Source: Nematostella vectensis (Eukaryota > Cnidaria > Anthozoa > Actiniaria > Edwardsiidae). Taken from it: DNA of 64,000 bases. The position numbers were made by a program, and so were the translations under genes. The notes beneath the pieces are model-generated. The model saw only the letters and a list, made by a program, of their open reading frames with translations, ran no database searches and had not been told where the DNA came from. Location of the stretch: the NCBI RefSeq assembly GCF_932526225.1, contig NC_064048.1, positions 4,474,437 to 4,538,436 of the forward strand, given 5' to 3'. Numbering within the stretch: the stretch's first letter is position 1; every line of letters starts with the position of its first letter. Below, one piece after another: positions 12,001-19,804 of this stretch.

Positions 12001-15000
12001 ATTTTTGCTTAATAATTTAAGAAATTTTAATATTATTATTATATTTCTGTTTTTGGCGATTTCAACGACTTCACCGATCACGCGCACAACTTGTTAAACC
12101 CCTTAGCGATCAATACATCATGCAAGCGATCAATACATCATGCTTAGCGATCGATACCACATGCTTAGCGATCAATACCTCATGCTTGGCGATCAATACC
12201 TCATGCTTGGCGATCAATACCTCATGCTTGGCGACCAATACCTCATGCTTGGCAATCAATACCTCATGCTTGGCAATCAATACCTCATTCTTGGCGATCA
12301 ATACCTCATGCTAGCGATCAAACCCTCATGCTTAGGTATCGATACCTGATTCTTAGCGATCAATACTGCTTAGCGATCCCAAAAATGGTACGATGAAGTT
12401 AGCTTATTTTAAAACAGGGTTTTTACAGCTAAAAATGACTATTAGTATTACACCTTTTTCTGCCTTTAAGCAAACAATGATATAGCACAAAAGACCCTGT
12501 CCGGAATAGACCGTGAAACAAGGAATTTTTCACTTCGTATTTTGTAGGAAAACTTTAAAACAGACAATGAATAGTGAACGCCTGGGACATTTTGAATGTT
12601 CCACTGCTTAATGTCGTCACTGTGCTCTCTTTGCCTAACGCTTGTAATATTACCCGGCTTTTCGGTCTGTCCAGCACGTCAACAGAAGCTTTCTGAGAAG
12701 AGGAAGAACAAATCTAAAGTCAGGAATTGTGGACCTGTTATGGGGGGATGGGGGGGGGGGGGGTGAAAATCAGATGTATTCACAGTATCGGTTGCTAATG
12801 AAGATTGACAAACGTTTCCTTCGCATTTTGATTTGCATTTTGATTGGATTTAAATAATATATTGCAATGTGATTGGTTTCTAACGATGATTTACGGCTAT
12901 ATACTGTACCTTGATTGGTTGCTGATAATAAGCCCGTGTCTAACGTTCGTCTCATCGCGCCCATGGCAGAACGTAAAATCCTTGTCCAACAGCAGAACAC
13001 CGCGAACACGCTTTTTCTTTTGGCTGTAAAACATAGAGTATTAATTCACTAATATGCTTAGTTGTATTTCCCTGGTGGGGAGGGCTTATCCAAGCGGCTT
13101 GAATAGCAGTAATAACTTTATTCAAGACATGACCTGTAACAACATTGCTACACTTACAAAGAGTGCAGAGACATAAAGGCTTTCATAAGGCCATGTTACA
13201 TAAGGGAAATTTTCCCTGCAGCCACTTAAGTGTAAAAAATAATGAAGACAATCACCCAAAACATGATCATTAGTTGAAGCGTTGATCGTATGAAAGTTAT
13301 TTTTTAAGAACGAGTAGATGACATTGTGAAAAATGAACAGGGCAAAAACGACAAAAAGAGAGCTCAGCACTGTTCCACACAACCTATCAATGGAACAAAA
13401 TACTCATGACAATAATTACAATCCTATTTGTATGATTAATATCCATCACATAATGTCATGAAAGCTAGGGCTGGTTTACCTGATGTATGCAACAAAACTG
13501 TCCTTGACAATGAACCAGCTAAGAAACCAACAAAATTAAACAATTAAAACGTGCGAACAAAAATTCATACTACAAGACAGACAGACAGACACCAGACAAT
13601 TGGTACCGTTTGCTCCAGATGCCACAGGACATTGAAGAACAAACACTACAACATCCTGCAGGAAACCGGTGACCTCCAGCTCTTTTCCTCAGCACACCTT
13701 CCCTATAAAATAACAATGATGTTGTTAAGCTAACTCAATGAAACCTAACAACTAATGTATAAAGAATTATGCTAATATTATAACAAGGCTTGATGATATT
13801 CTCCTTAGCAAATCATATGAATCAAAGCGATAAGATTGGAATATTGTCAGGACAGAGAGGCTTGAAATACAGTATACACCTCATTAAGGATGATAAATTT
13901 TAACATGCAATGGAAAAAACATATAAAGCCAGTTTCCATGTATAGTGGTTATATGGGAGTACCCCTCCCCTTTCTCTCCACGGGGATAGACTAACCTGCC
14001 CCCCTCCCCTTTCCAAAGAATAGACTTACCTGCCCTTGTCGCCAAGGTCATATTTAAATGACAGGTCACTGATCTCCAGGAAGTTTAATGTCTCTTTGTG
14101 ATTGCGATAGTCCTCATTGTCAAGAATCACCTAAACAACAGAATAAGAAATCCTTCATGAGCTGTCAACTAGCCCACAACAAGGCCTTAATGAATATCAC
14201 CAAATAGCTCATCAAAAGGCATATTTGAATATTATCGAATAGCTAAAAAAAAGATGAATAACATGGTGACAGTGATAAAATCATAATGCCAAAACAGACA
14301 GGTCCGTAAACAAGATTTTTAGCAAATCAGGCTCTAACAAAATACACAAAATGATCTTACTGGAAATAGAGGTTAGCCTGAGACCCTTAGTGTCTCTTAC
14401 CCTTAGTGTCTGTGACCAGCGAGCATAAAGGGACTCATACCTGTAAATATTTTTCAAGCTTTTCAATCCTAGAGTCCATATTAGTGGTTGTGGCAAAAGG
14501 GTCTGGTCTACGAGGAAGATGACGGCTAGGGAGATTATGATGACCTCTCGATGCAGGAATGATGTGTTGACGAGGGTCGACACGCATCAGGAATAGTTCA
14601 GCATCCAGCTTGAGGAAGTGCTTGTAGCGACGGCGAATAGTCCACTTAAAACCAGCATGTTCAAGCTCTATGCTATATCTGACAATTAAAATTAGAAGTG
14701 ATATTGTGTATAGATTGTGATTGAAAGGTGGGGTGATGATGATGATGTGGGTGATGACTGACCAGTTTGGTGATGATGATGATGTGGGTGATGACTGACC
14801 AGTGTGATGATGATGATGATGTGAGTGATGACTGACCAGTGTGGTGATGATGATGATGTGGGTGATGATTGACCAGTGGGGTGATGATGATGATGTGGGT
14901 GATGATTGACCAGTGGGGTGATGATGATGATGTGAGTGATGATTGACCAGTGTGGTGATGATGATGATGTGGGTGATGATTGACCAGTGGGGTGATGATG

Positions 15001-17692
15001 ATGATGTGAGTGATGACTGACCAGTGGGGTGATGATGATGATGTGAGTGATGACTGACCAGTGTGGTGATGATGATGATGTGAGTGATGACTGACCAGTG
15101 TGGTGATGATGATGATGTGAGTGATGACTGACCAGTGTGGTGATGATGATGATGTGAGTGATGACTGACCAGTGTGGTGATGATGATGATGTGAGTGATG
15201 ATTGACCAGTGGGGTGATGATGATGATGTGGGTGATGATTGACAAAGGGGGGTGATGATGATGATGTGGGTAATGATTGACAAGTGGGGTGATGATGATG
15301 ATGTGAGTGATGATTGACCAGTGGGGTGATGACGATGATGTGGGTGATGATTGACCAGTGGGGTGATGATGATGATGTGGGTGATGACTGACCAGTGAGG
15401 TGATGATGATGATGTGGGTGATGATTGACCAGTGGGGTGATGATGATGTGAGTGATGATTGACAAGTGGGGTGGTGATTATGATGTGGGTAATGATTGAC
15501 AAATGGGGTGATGATGATGATGTGAGTGATGATTGACCAGTGGGTTGATGACGATGTGGGTGATGATTGACCAGTGGGGTGATGATGATGATGTGGGTGA
15601 TGACTGACCAGTGTGGTGATGATGATGATGTGGGTGATGATTGACCAGTGGGGTGATGATGATGATGTGAGTGATGATTGACCAGTGGGGTGATGATGAT
15701 GATGTGGGTGATGATTGACAAAGAGGGGTGATGATGATGATGTGAGTGATGATTGACAAGTGAGGTGATGATGATGATGTGGGTAATGATTGACAAGTGG
15801 GGTGATGATGATGTGAGTGATGATTGACAAGTGGGGTGATGATGATGATGTGGGTAATAATTGACCAGTGGGGTGATGATGATGATGAGGGTGATGATTG
15901 ACCAGTGGGGTGATGATGATGATGTGAGTGATGATTGACCAGTGGGGTGATGATGATGATGTGGGTGATGATTGACAAAGGGGGGTGATGATGATGATGT
16001 GAGTGATGATTGGCAGGTGGGGTGATGATGATGAAGTGGGTTTTGACTGACCAATGTGGTGATGATGATGATGTGGGTGATGATTGACCAGTGGGGTGAT
16101 GATGATGATGTGAGTGATAATTGACCAGTGAGGTGATTATGATGATGATGTGGGTGATGATTGACAAGTGGGGTGATGATGATGATGTGGGTAATGATTG
16201 ACAAGTGGGGTGATGATGAATGTGTGGGTAATAATTGACCAGTGGGGTGATGATGATGATGAGGGTGATGATTGGCAAGTGGGGTGATGATGATGATGTG
16301 GATGATGATTGACCAGTGTGGTGATGATGATGATGTGGGTGATGATTGACCAGTGGGGTGATGATTAATTAAAAGTAAATTATGACGTTTCGCTGCCAAC
16401 CATGATGATGATCACGATTATGATGATGACTATAATGATGATTATGATGATACAATAGTACTAATGGAGAAATGTCACATTATATTCTTTATGCTTTTTA
16501 AGGGAATAGAGGAGTCTTATTAGAGGGTGCTTATTTGAGAATTTAAGGGGCTTATTGAATTCATTAAAGAGAGCAGGCTTAATTTGCCCTACTTTGCAAA
16601 ATAGTGAAAATGGCGAGTGGTATAATGACAGTATGATTATGCAAAAAAAAATATATGCAAAAAGCCACAATGACACATAACAAAGTTTAAACTTAACCTA
16701 ATAACTACAGCCCTCCTTATAAGGGCGTGGTTGTGTATGATGCACGTACAAGTTTGGATTAAATGGGTGTGTCCTTGGCATACGCTCTACCCCTGTAATC
16801 TTTGCCGTCACCCTCTCTCCTGGAAGGAAAACATCTTGTGTCATCCATTCCCGTGGTAAGTGTCGCTCCTCTGATGCAGTGCTAGATGCAACACCTGCTG
16901 GTACTGGATTAAACTCTAGGTGAATAGATCCAGAGTCTGTAAAAGCTGTCATAAATACAAATAGTATTAACCATGTTCTAAGCGCTTCACATTTAAAATC
17001 CTATTGATATGTATGTAAATGTAGCAAGTCAACTTATGTTCAACAAGTCAAATTTAGGGCCAAAAAATGGTAAGATACGGTTGATTTTTCGACTGGGAAT
17101 TGATTCTGTTTCAGCAGGGGTGAGAGGCCCAATATTCTGGTGTTCTGGGCTATCTCTGATTCAAATTACAAAGACTGGCAAAGACTGGTTCATTTTGTGG
17201 CTCTGTTAAACATGATGGACAAAATGTTCCTATAAGCTAATTTTATAACAAATTAAGCAGAGAATTGATTTGTAAGTATTTAGCCAGTAATAATAAACAA
17301 AATATCAAGTGCAACTTTTTGTAAATTGTTATTGAAATGTGATGATGTCCTCCCAACGTTTATTAACGATGCCCATGGATGATCAAGTAAAAATTCACTT
17401 AAAAGCCAAAATCTTGAAGGACTTGTTTCCAACCTCTCTGTATTAGTGTTCTGATTGGTAAAAACAGTCCAGAATACAAGAGGCTGACAGCTATTAAATG
17501 TAATGGTGGCTTCTTGTGGTATCTTGTCTCAGTGAACCACAAATGTTTTTCTGTCATGTCGCTTTGTCCTTGAAAACATAACTTGCCTTGGTTTTTATTT
17601 TCTTCATCCTTTGGTTCATATTTAGTTATCACACGACCTCTGGCTGTATTTCCTTTCTCTTGTTGTCTTTGGTTCAGGTCAACAAAGCTCAT
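2086..17692 (-). CDS. PLD: Phospholipase D1/2-type gene, 22 coding exons, 3' end outside window
   Basis: PX-PH phospholipase D, which hydrolyses phosphatidylcholine to phosphatidic acid at membranes. Splicing the 22 exons listed below gives 2410 nt, about 803 residues; vertebrate PLD1/2 have roughly 930-1070, so about 170 C-terminal residues lie beyond position 1. Order: N-terminal leader (about 1-80), PX domain (80-210, with NLYSIEL and RRRYKHF), PH domain (210-335), IFITDWW core motif (about 370), first HKD motif (H455, K457, D462), the GRWDD block, PRMPWHD and ARHFI blocks, IENQFF block, and second HKD motif (H788, K790, D795). Both catalytic motifs look intact. Every exon junction keeps phase, which strongly supports the model. 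The chosen ATG at 17692 has an in-frame TAG 15 nt upstream. Nothing shows PLD1 versus PLD2; invertebrates often have one such gene. Introns carry many tandem arrays. Confidence 0.9.
2156..2572 (-). other. PLD intron 21
   Basis: Clean GT-AG intron of 417 nt. I see no repeat or other feature in it. Confidence 0.85.
2573..2748 (-). CDS. PLD: PLD exon 21
   Basis: Acceptor GTTCTGCAG, donor ACCG|GTACGT, phase 1 to 0. It encodes [18 protein letters not shown] and [13 protein letters not shown], matching the segment just before the second HKD motif. A CAA/CAG trinucleotide array begins about 20 nt upstream of the acceptor. Confidence 0.92.
2769..3012. repeat. CAA/CAG trinucleotide array
   Basis: About 80 CAA or CAG triplets in alternating blocks. 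Open in several frames, but it lies in PLD intron 20, just upstream of the exon 21 acceptor. The poly-Q, poly-N or poly-L frames are not supported as genes. Confidence 0.95.
3120..3356. mobile_element. MITE copy, family with GCATTCACACC ends
   Basis: A 237-bp element with imperfect terminal inverted repeats (ACCGTATTCACACC at the left, GGTGTGAATGCAGC at the right). It matches the copies at 22378 and 23139 over its length. Inside PLD intron 20. Confidence 0.8.
3400..3660. repeat. CAACAG/CAATCA low-complexity tract
   Basis: CAA-rich degenerate repeat with a roughly 50-bp higher-order duplication (two near-identical AACAGCAATCATAACAAC blocks). Intronic. Confidence 0.85.
4165..4245. repeat. Duplicated exon 20 donor segment, 2 copies
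   Basis: The block with CGATCGATAA and TTTACCTTC occurs twice about 60 bp apart. On the minus strand each copy reads GAAG|GTAAA; the right-hand one is the exon 20 donor. Confidence 0.7.
4234..4289 (-). CDS. PLD: PLD exon 20
   Basis: Acceptor GTCTTCAG, donor GAAG|GTAAAT, phase 2 to 1. It encodes [15 protein letters not shown], the conserved core strand and PLLPGFEG-like turn. Confidence 0.92.
4446..4503 (-). mobile_element. MITE end, GGCTAAGTTCAAACG family
   Basis: A partial copy of the family best seen at 35606-35747: the reverse complement starts AGGCTAAGTTCAAACGTC and continues with a match to its GAGCCGTATT block. Intronic in PLD. Confidence 0.6.
4520..4630. repeat. 25-bp array at exon 19 donor, 5 copies
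   Basis: On the minus strand each unit carries AAAG|GTAATTACC; donor-like sites fall near 4626, 4601, 4576, 4551 and 4524. The first is the inferred exon 19 donor. Confidence 0.85.
4628..4716 (-). CDS. PLD: PLD exon 19 (NQFF block)
   Basis: Acceptor CTTTTGCAG, donor CACAG|GTAATT, phase 0 to 2. It encodes NQFFITNLP and [13 protein letters not shown]. Joined to exon 18 it gives the conserved IENQFF. Its donor is followed by further 25-bp donor copies. Confidence 0.9.
4800..5870. repeat. 73-84-bp array copying the exon 18 3' end, about 14 copies
   Basis: Each unit on the minus strand holds the exon 18 tail ([15 protein letters not shown], sometimes KYFIYIE), a GTAATG- or GTAATCA-type donor and a short spacer with GTTACAG or GATACAGTGG. 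Variants of the spacer (C-run length, TATCATC versus AACAAC) are mixed along the array. Confidence 0.93.
5828..5935 (-). CDS. PLD: PLD exon 18
   Basis: Acceptor TTCCGCAG, donor ATAGAG|GTAATG, phase 0 to 0. It encodes [12 protein letters not shown], then [20 protein letters not shown]. The last 45 nt plus the donor recur about 14 times in tandem downstream (4800-5870). Confidence 0.9.
6517..6702. mobile_element. Tc1/mariner-like MITE
   Basis: Perfect terminal inverted repeats, CAGTAAATGTTGGAAAATTC inward on both ends, flanked by TA. Length about 182 bp between the TA dinucleotides. Inside PLD intron 17. The CAGT start and TA target suit Tc1/mariner; no transposase is present. Confidence 0.85.
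6712..6825 (-). CDS. PLD: PLD exon 17
   Basis: Acceptor TTTCTGACAG, donor GCCAG|GTAAGA, phase 0 to 0. It encodes VPLLLPKSN and a variable stretch ending DCQ. Confidence 0.85.
7125..7243 (-). CDS. PLD: PLD exon 16 (PRMPWHD block)
   Basis: Acceptor TCTTCGTAG, donor CTAAG|GTAGAA, phase 1 to 0. It encodes [15 protein letters not shown] and [12 protein letters not shown], highly conserved in eukaryotic PLDs. Confidence 0.93.
8012..8177 (-). CDS. PLD: PLD exon 15
   Basis: Acceptor TGAATTACAG, donor CGATG|GTGAGG, phase 0 to 1. It encodes a variable loop, then [11 protein letters not shown] and HKPFD. The 100+ residue central loop of vertebrate PLD1 is replaced by about 35 residues, so the architecture is closer to the loop-less PLD2 form. 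Confidence 0.88.
8390..8460 (-). repeat. tRNA-like SINE fragment
   Basis: The reverse complement has an A-box-like GTGGCTTAGTGGAATAC and, 25 nt on, a degenerate B-box-like CTCGAACTCGGGATC. PLD intron 14. No anticodon arm that would make a real tRNA. Confidence 0.45.
8600..9010 (+). repeat. 47-bp array of tRNA-like A-box half-units, about 9 copies
   Basis: Each unit contains GTGGCCCAGTGTGTTAGC or a close variant, resembling the D-arm/A-box of a tRNA gene, then CTCTCACCACAG. After the last unit a single B-box-like GGTCGATTCCCGGC occurs at 9027-9045. PLD intron 14. Confidence 0.8.
9145..9248 (-). CDS. PLD: PLD exon 14 (GRWDD block)
   Basis: Acceptor TTATTACCAG, donor AAACG|GTAAGA, phase 1 to 0. 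It encodes [17 protein letters not shown], the block after HKD1. Its first 18 nt and acceptor are the template for the 25-bp array directly upstream. Confidence 0.92.
9228..10065. repeat. 25-bp array copying the exon 14 acceptor, about 33 copies
   Basis: On the minus strand each unit ends TTGTTATCAG and restarts with a close copy of the first 18 nt of exon 14 (G-x-CTxGACCTTTGTTTTG). All three minus frames of the array stay open for hundreds of codons. It occupies the 3' part of PLD intron 13. Confidence 0.95.
10279..10378 (-). CDS. PLD: PLD exon 13 (first HKD catalytic motif)
   Basis: Acceptor GTGTATTAG, donor GGAG|GTGAGC, phase 0 to 1. It encodes LRHPDHV, then [17 protein letters not shown], in which H, K and D form the HxKx4D motif. 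The histidine forms the phospho-enzyme intermediate or acts as acid, as known for the family. Confidence 0.94.
10801..10911 (-). CDS. PLD: PLD exon 12
   Basis: Acceptor CTACCTAG, donor CAAG|GTGGGA, phase 0 to 0. It encodes [14 protein letters not shown] and LHPNIK, as in phospholipase D before the first HKD motif. Confidence 0.92.
11203..11284 (-). CDS. PLD: PLD exon 11
   Basis: Acceptor GTGATCTAG, donor AAAGCG|GTAACT, phase 2 to 0. It encodes [20 protein letters not shown], strongly PLD-like. Confidence 0.92.
11464..11547 (-). CDS. PLD: PLD exon 10 (IFITDWW motif)
   Basis: Acceptor TTTTTTAG, donor GGTG|GTAAGG, phase 2 to 2. It encodes [15 protein letters not shown] and EEIFITDWW, a signature of the PLD catalytic core. 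Confidence 0.92.
11600..11800. repeat. 44-46-bp array at exon 9 donor, 4 copies
   Basis: Each unit on the minus strand carries GGCGCAATG|GTGAGTTTACC or a variant. Donor-like sites are at 11779, 11733, 11688 and 11644. The third, with GTAAGT, is closer to consensus than the inferred real donor. Confidence 0.88.
11780..11890 (-). CDS. PLD: PLD exon 9 (PH C-terminal helix and linker)
   Basis: Acceptor TTTTGTCAG, donor CAATG|GTGAGT, phase 2 to 2. It encodes [18 protein letters not shown] and a linker ending QAQW. The 3' end and donor are repeated three more times in tandem in the intron (11600-11780). Confidence 0.87.
12100..12375. repeat. 21-bp array, about 12 copies
   Basis: Unit GCGATCAATACCTCATGCTT plus one base, decaying at both ends. 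Open on both strands because 21 is divisible by 3. PLD intron 8; no exon signal. Confidence 0.93.
12654..12692 (-). CDS. PLD: PLD exon 8 (PH domain, 39 nt micro-exon)
   Basis: Acceptor CTTCTCAG, donor GCCGG|GTAATA, phase 2 to 2. It encodes [12 protein letters not shown], the last PH strand. The conserved tryptophan pair expected just after it in vertebrate PLDs is not present (GEF instead), but the spacing matches. Confidence 0.8.
12910..13023 (-). CDS. PLD: PLD exon 7 (PH domain)
   Basis: Acceptor TTTTACAG, donor CAAG|GTACAG, phase 2 to 2. It encodes [11 protein letters not shown] and [10 protein letters not shown], matching PLD PH strands. Confidence 0.88.
13480..13518 (-). CDS. PLD: PLD exon 6 (PH domain, 39 nt micro-exon)
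   Basis: Acceptor GGTTTCTTAG, donor ATCAG|GTAAAC, phase 2 to 2. It encodes [12 protein letters not shown], a hallmark strand of the PLD PH domain. Too short for ordinary ORF finding. Confidence 0.88.
13607..13702 (-). CDS. PLD: PLD exon 5 (PH domain start)
   Basis: Acceptor TTTTATAG, donor AAACG|GTACC, phase 2 to 2. It encodes [12 protein letters not shown] followed by a cysteine-rich turn and WSK, matching the first PH strands of phospholipase D. The donor is the one that gives SKRW on joining exon 6. Confidence 0.85.
13985..14032. repeat. Exon 4 donor duplicated, 2 copies
   Basis: On the minus strand GGGCAG|GTAAGTCTATTC is followed 34 nt later by GGGCAG|GTTAGTCTATCC, each followed by a G/A-rich tract. 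Confidence 0.75.
14030..14130 (-). CDS. PLD: PLD exon 4 (end of PX)
   Basis: Acceptor TTGTTTAG, donor GGCAG|GTAAGT, phase 0 to 2. It encodes [19 protein letters not shown], the PLD-type end of PX, leading into PH. A second donor-like copy lies 34 nt downstream. Confidence 0.9.
14441..14678 (-). CDS. PLD: PLD exon 3 (PX domain)
   Basis: Acceptor TTAATTGTCAG, donor ACAG|GTATGAGT, ending phase 0. It encodes the phosphoinositide-binding PX core, including [12 protein letters not shown], then a proline/arginine-rich turn and IEKLEKYLQ. The long open frame upstream of it (to 16399) is repeat inside intron 2, not coding. Confidence 0.9.
14735..16365. repeat. 36-37-bp GATGAT-rich minisatellite, about 44 copies
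   Basis: Unit on the plus strand built of GATGATGATGATGTGGGT and GATGATTGACCAGTGGG-like halves. It fills most of PLD intron 2. The 654-codon minus-strand open frame across it encodes a His/Thr/Ser/Pro repeat with no support as protein. Confidence 0.95.
16750..16936 (-). CDS. PLD: PLD exon 2 (leader and start of PX domain)
   Basis: Acceptor TTTTACAG and donor ACTT|GTACGT, phase 1 to phase 2. It encodes the PLD-type approach to PX ([15 protein letters not shown], then PNL). Using the GTACGT donor makes the joined protein read NLYSIEL, the expected family motif. Confidence 0.85.
17587..17692 (-). CDS. PLD: PLD exon 1 (start codon)
   Basis: Encodes a charged leader beginning [11 protein letters not shown]. 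An in-frame TAG lies 15 nt upstream, so the ATG is the first in this reading frame. The exon ends CAAG before GCAAGT, a GC-type donor; phase 1 joins exon 2 in frame. A possible upstream acceptor (ATATCACAG) at about 17716 suggests a 5' UTR intron. This N-terminal part is poorly conserved in the family, so it is the least certain exon. Confidence 0.6.
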
Positions 17693-19790
17693 TTCTAAAC
17701 CGAGCTACTTCTGTGATATTTTTGACATGATGAGGGATTTCCTTAGCAATGAAAAATAAAGTAGGGTCAGGAAAATAAAATTAAGCCCACTTTACATGGT
17801 GCAGAACAATGGTCCAACCAGGGTAATAAGGGGCTAGATTCTTTCACCTCTATTTTTTTTGGCTTCGAAACAAGACTTCAATTTCAATTAAGTCTTTTTA
17901 ATTCAGTCTTTTCAATTTAGTCCAATTAAATCTTTTAGTGTAAAATTTATTTGGTTATTCACACAGAAAGTTTAAAAGGAACTAGTATAAAAACAGTCTC
18001 TGTTTCTTTGCAATTTTCAATTTTTACTTGTATCTAACCCTCAAGATAATAATATTTTTGGTTACTATAGTTACTATAGAGCTATAGTTTCTTTTAGATC
18101 ATAAGAGTGAAATTTGCATTGCAAACCATGCAAAGTTTTTTGAATGAGTAGAAATATGAATAGAAATTAGGGGGGGGAATACATGATAATAAATTTCAGG
18201 ACCTAAATTTCATTATTTATAAGGCTTATTTCTAGTTGTTATCCTGAAAAGATGAAATCTTTATTCAAAATTACACTAGCCTGAGATAACAAATGGTTAA
18301 AGTTCTTAAGCATTAAATATTTTAGTGTTATTAAGTATAAGTTATATTTAAGTAAAACCATTACTGGACTGTTATAAATATACAGTTAATTTTAAATTAT
18401 TTAAAATTGCTTCAGTCATCCTTTAAATGTTAACATAATTAGTAGGTAACATCTAGAAAATAAGTGTTTACAGAGTTATTACAATTCTATGGACGTTCGC
18501 ACAGCACAGGACTAAATTATACAATGACACGATCTTGTTTATTTTTTTCCGTTTGATGTTGTTGGGCAAATACTGCATTACGATCTGAAGTTTTTATAAC
18601 AAACCGAGAAAGAAATTAAACGAAACATTAGATCAATAGTATTGGTATTCAGATAAAGTTGTATAAAGTTGTAGAGCTTAACTCACCTCAATTAATAAAT
18701 TTTTCAATGAAAACCGACAAGAAACAAGGTAAAGCCACGTCCCAAATGAAAACACAAGCGCGAGCAATGCGTCTGCAATGGTCAGCGGCAAATACCACAG
18801 GGGTACCATTTTTTCGGGAGAGAAGCAAATTTTCTTTTTTATTTTTTATTTTTTTTTTTTCCCGGTCACTTTTACAAGTTTTACTGCTCTGGTTTTCATT
18901 GCCAGTTTTTGCTTGCTCGATTTTTAAGGGCCTAAGCCTTAGCTGATATTCTTTTGGGGGAAATCATCGGCCACTCCCCCCGTCAAATGTCAAATGATCC
19001 GTCACTTGGTAATCCCTTTAAACAGGAGAACATGAGTAGGAGAGTGAATCTTCTGTATACATTATTGAGAATGATCGCTAAGGGCTATTTTTAGAAACAT
19101 CTTGGCGGCCAATCAAAAGTCTCGTTTGAAAATCGCATTAACATGACAATTCACGCTGAAAGAATTTTAATGTGGCCGCCATTACGGGATTTTTGTTTTT
19201 CAATCAAGCTGGAATCCATATAAAATCAAGTTATTTCTCACTAAAAGAGATATATGAATTAATTAGGTTGTAGTTTATCGGATAACTTTCAGCGAAGGAA
19301 TGAAACTCAGGAGAATGGACAAAAAAAGAAGCCTAAATCGGTGGGCCGTAGAGACGGCGGAAGAAGGACATTACACACAGTGGACAGAGAGTGAACAGAC
19401 AAACATCGTACCCGAATGAACAAGGATAAAATACGGGATTCAAGCTCATATTGAAATTGAACTGATTGGCACTCGTGATTGGCTCTCGTGTCTTCGGCAT
19501 TTTGTTTGGCGCTCGTGTTTGGCACTCAGGATTGTCACTTGTGATTGGAACGAGTCACTTGGGACGAGAACGCCCTTTAATCCGGCGTCGCGTTTCTGCG
19601 TTTTCATACTCCTACGCCCTATGACTAAAGTTGCCCTTTATATCCCAACCCTCCCCACTCTAGTACAGATACTCACATTTAACCTAAACATTAAACAACA
19701 CATTAAATGCCAGCCCGCCTGTTTTATGTCAGTCTTATTTTTAAGCGATGAGGTATCAGCGGTTCGAGTTCCACTGCACGAACTTTCAAC
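17693..19790. other. 5' flank of PLD
   Basis: AT-rich and without a recognisable gene. The PLD promoter should lie here. Contains one dispersed repeat (18800-19045). Confidence 0.5.
18800..19045 (+). repeat. Dispersed repeat, copy 1
   Basis: About 240 bp matching 26300-26565 in the same orientation, with shared blocks such as TTTTACAAGTTTTACTGCTC, CTTAGCTGATATTCTTTTGG and CAAATGATCCGTCACTT. No open frame. Confidence 0.8.
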
Positions 19791-19804
19791 AGGTCCACCT
19801 GGAA

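Noticed and set aside
14435-16399. 654-codon His-rich protein
   Set aside because: Repeat inside intron 2 fused by chance to PLD exon 3.
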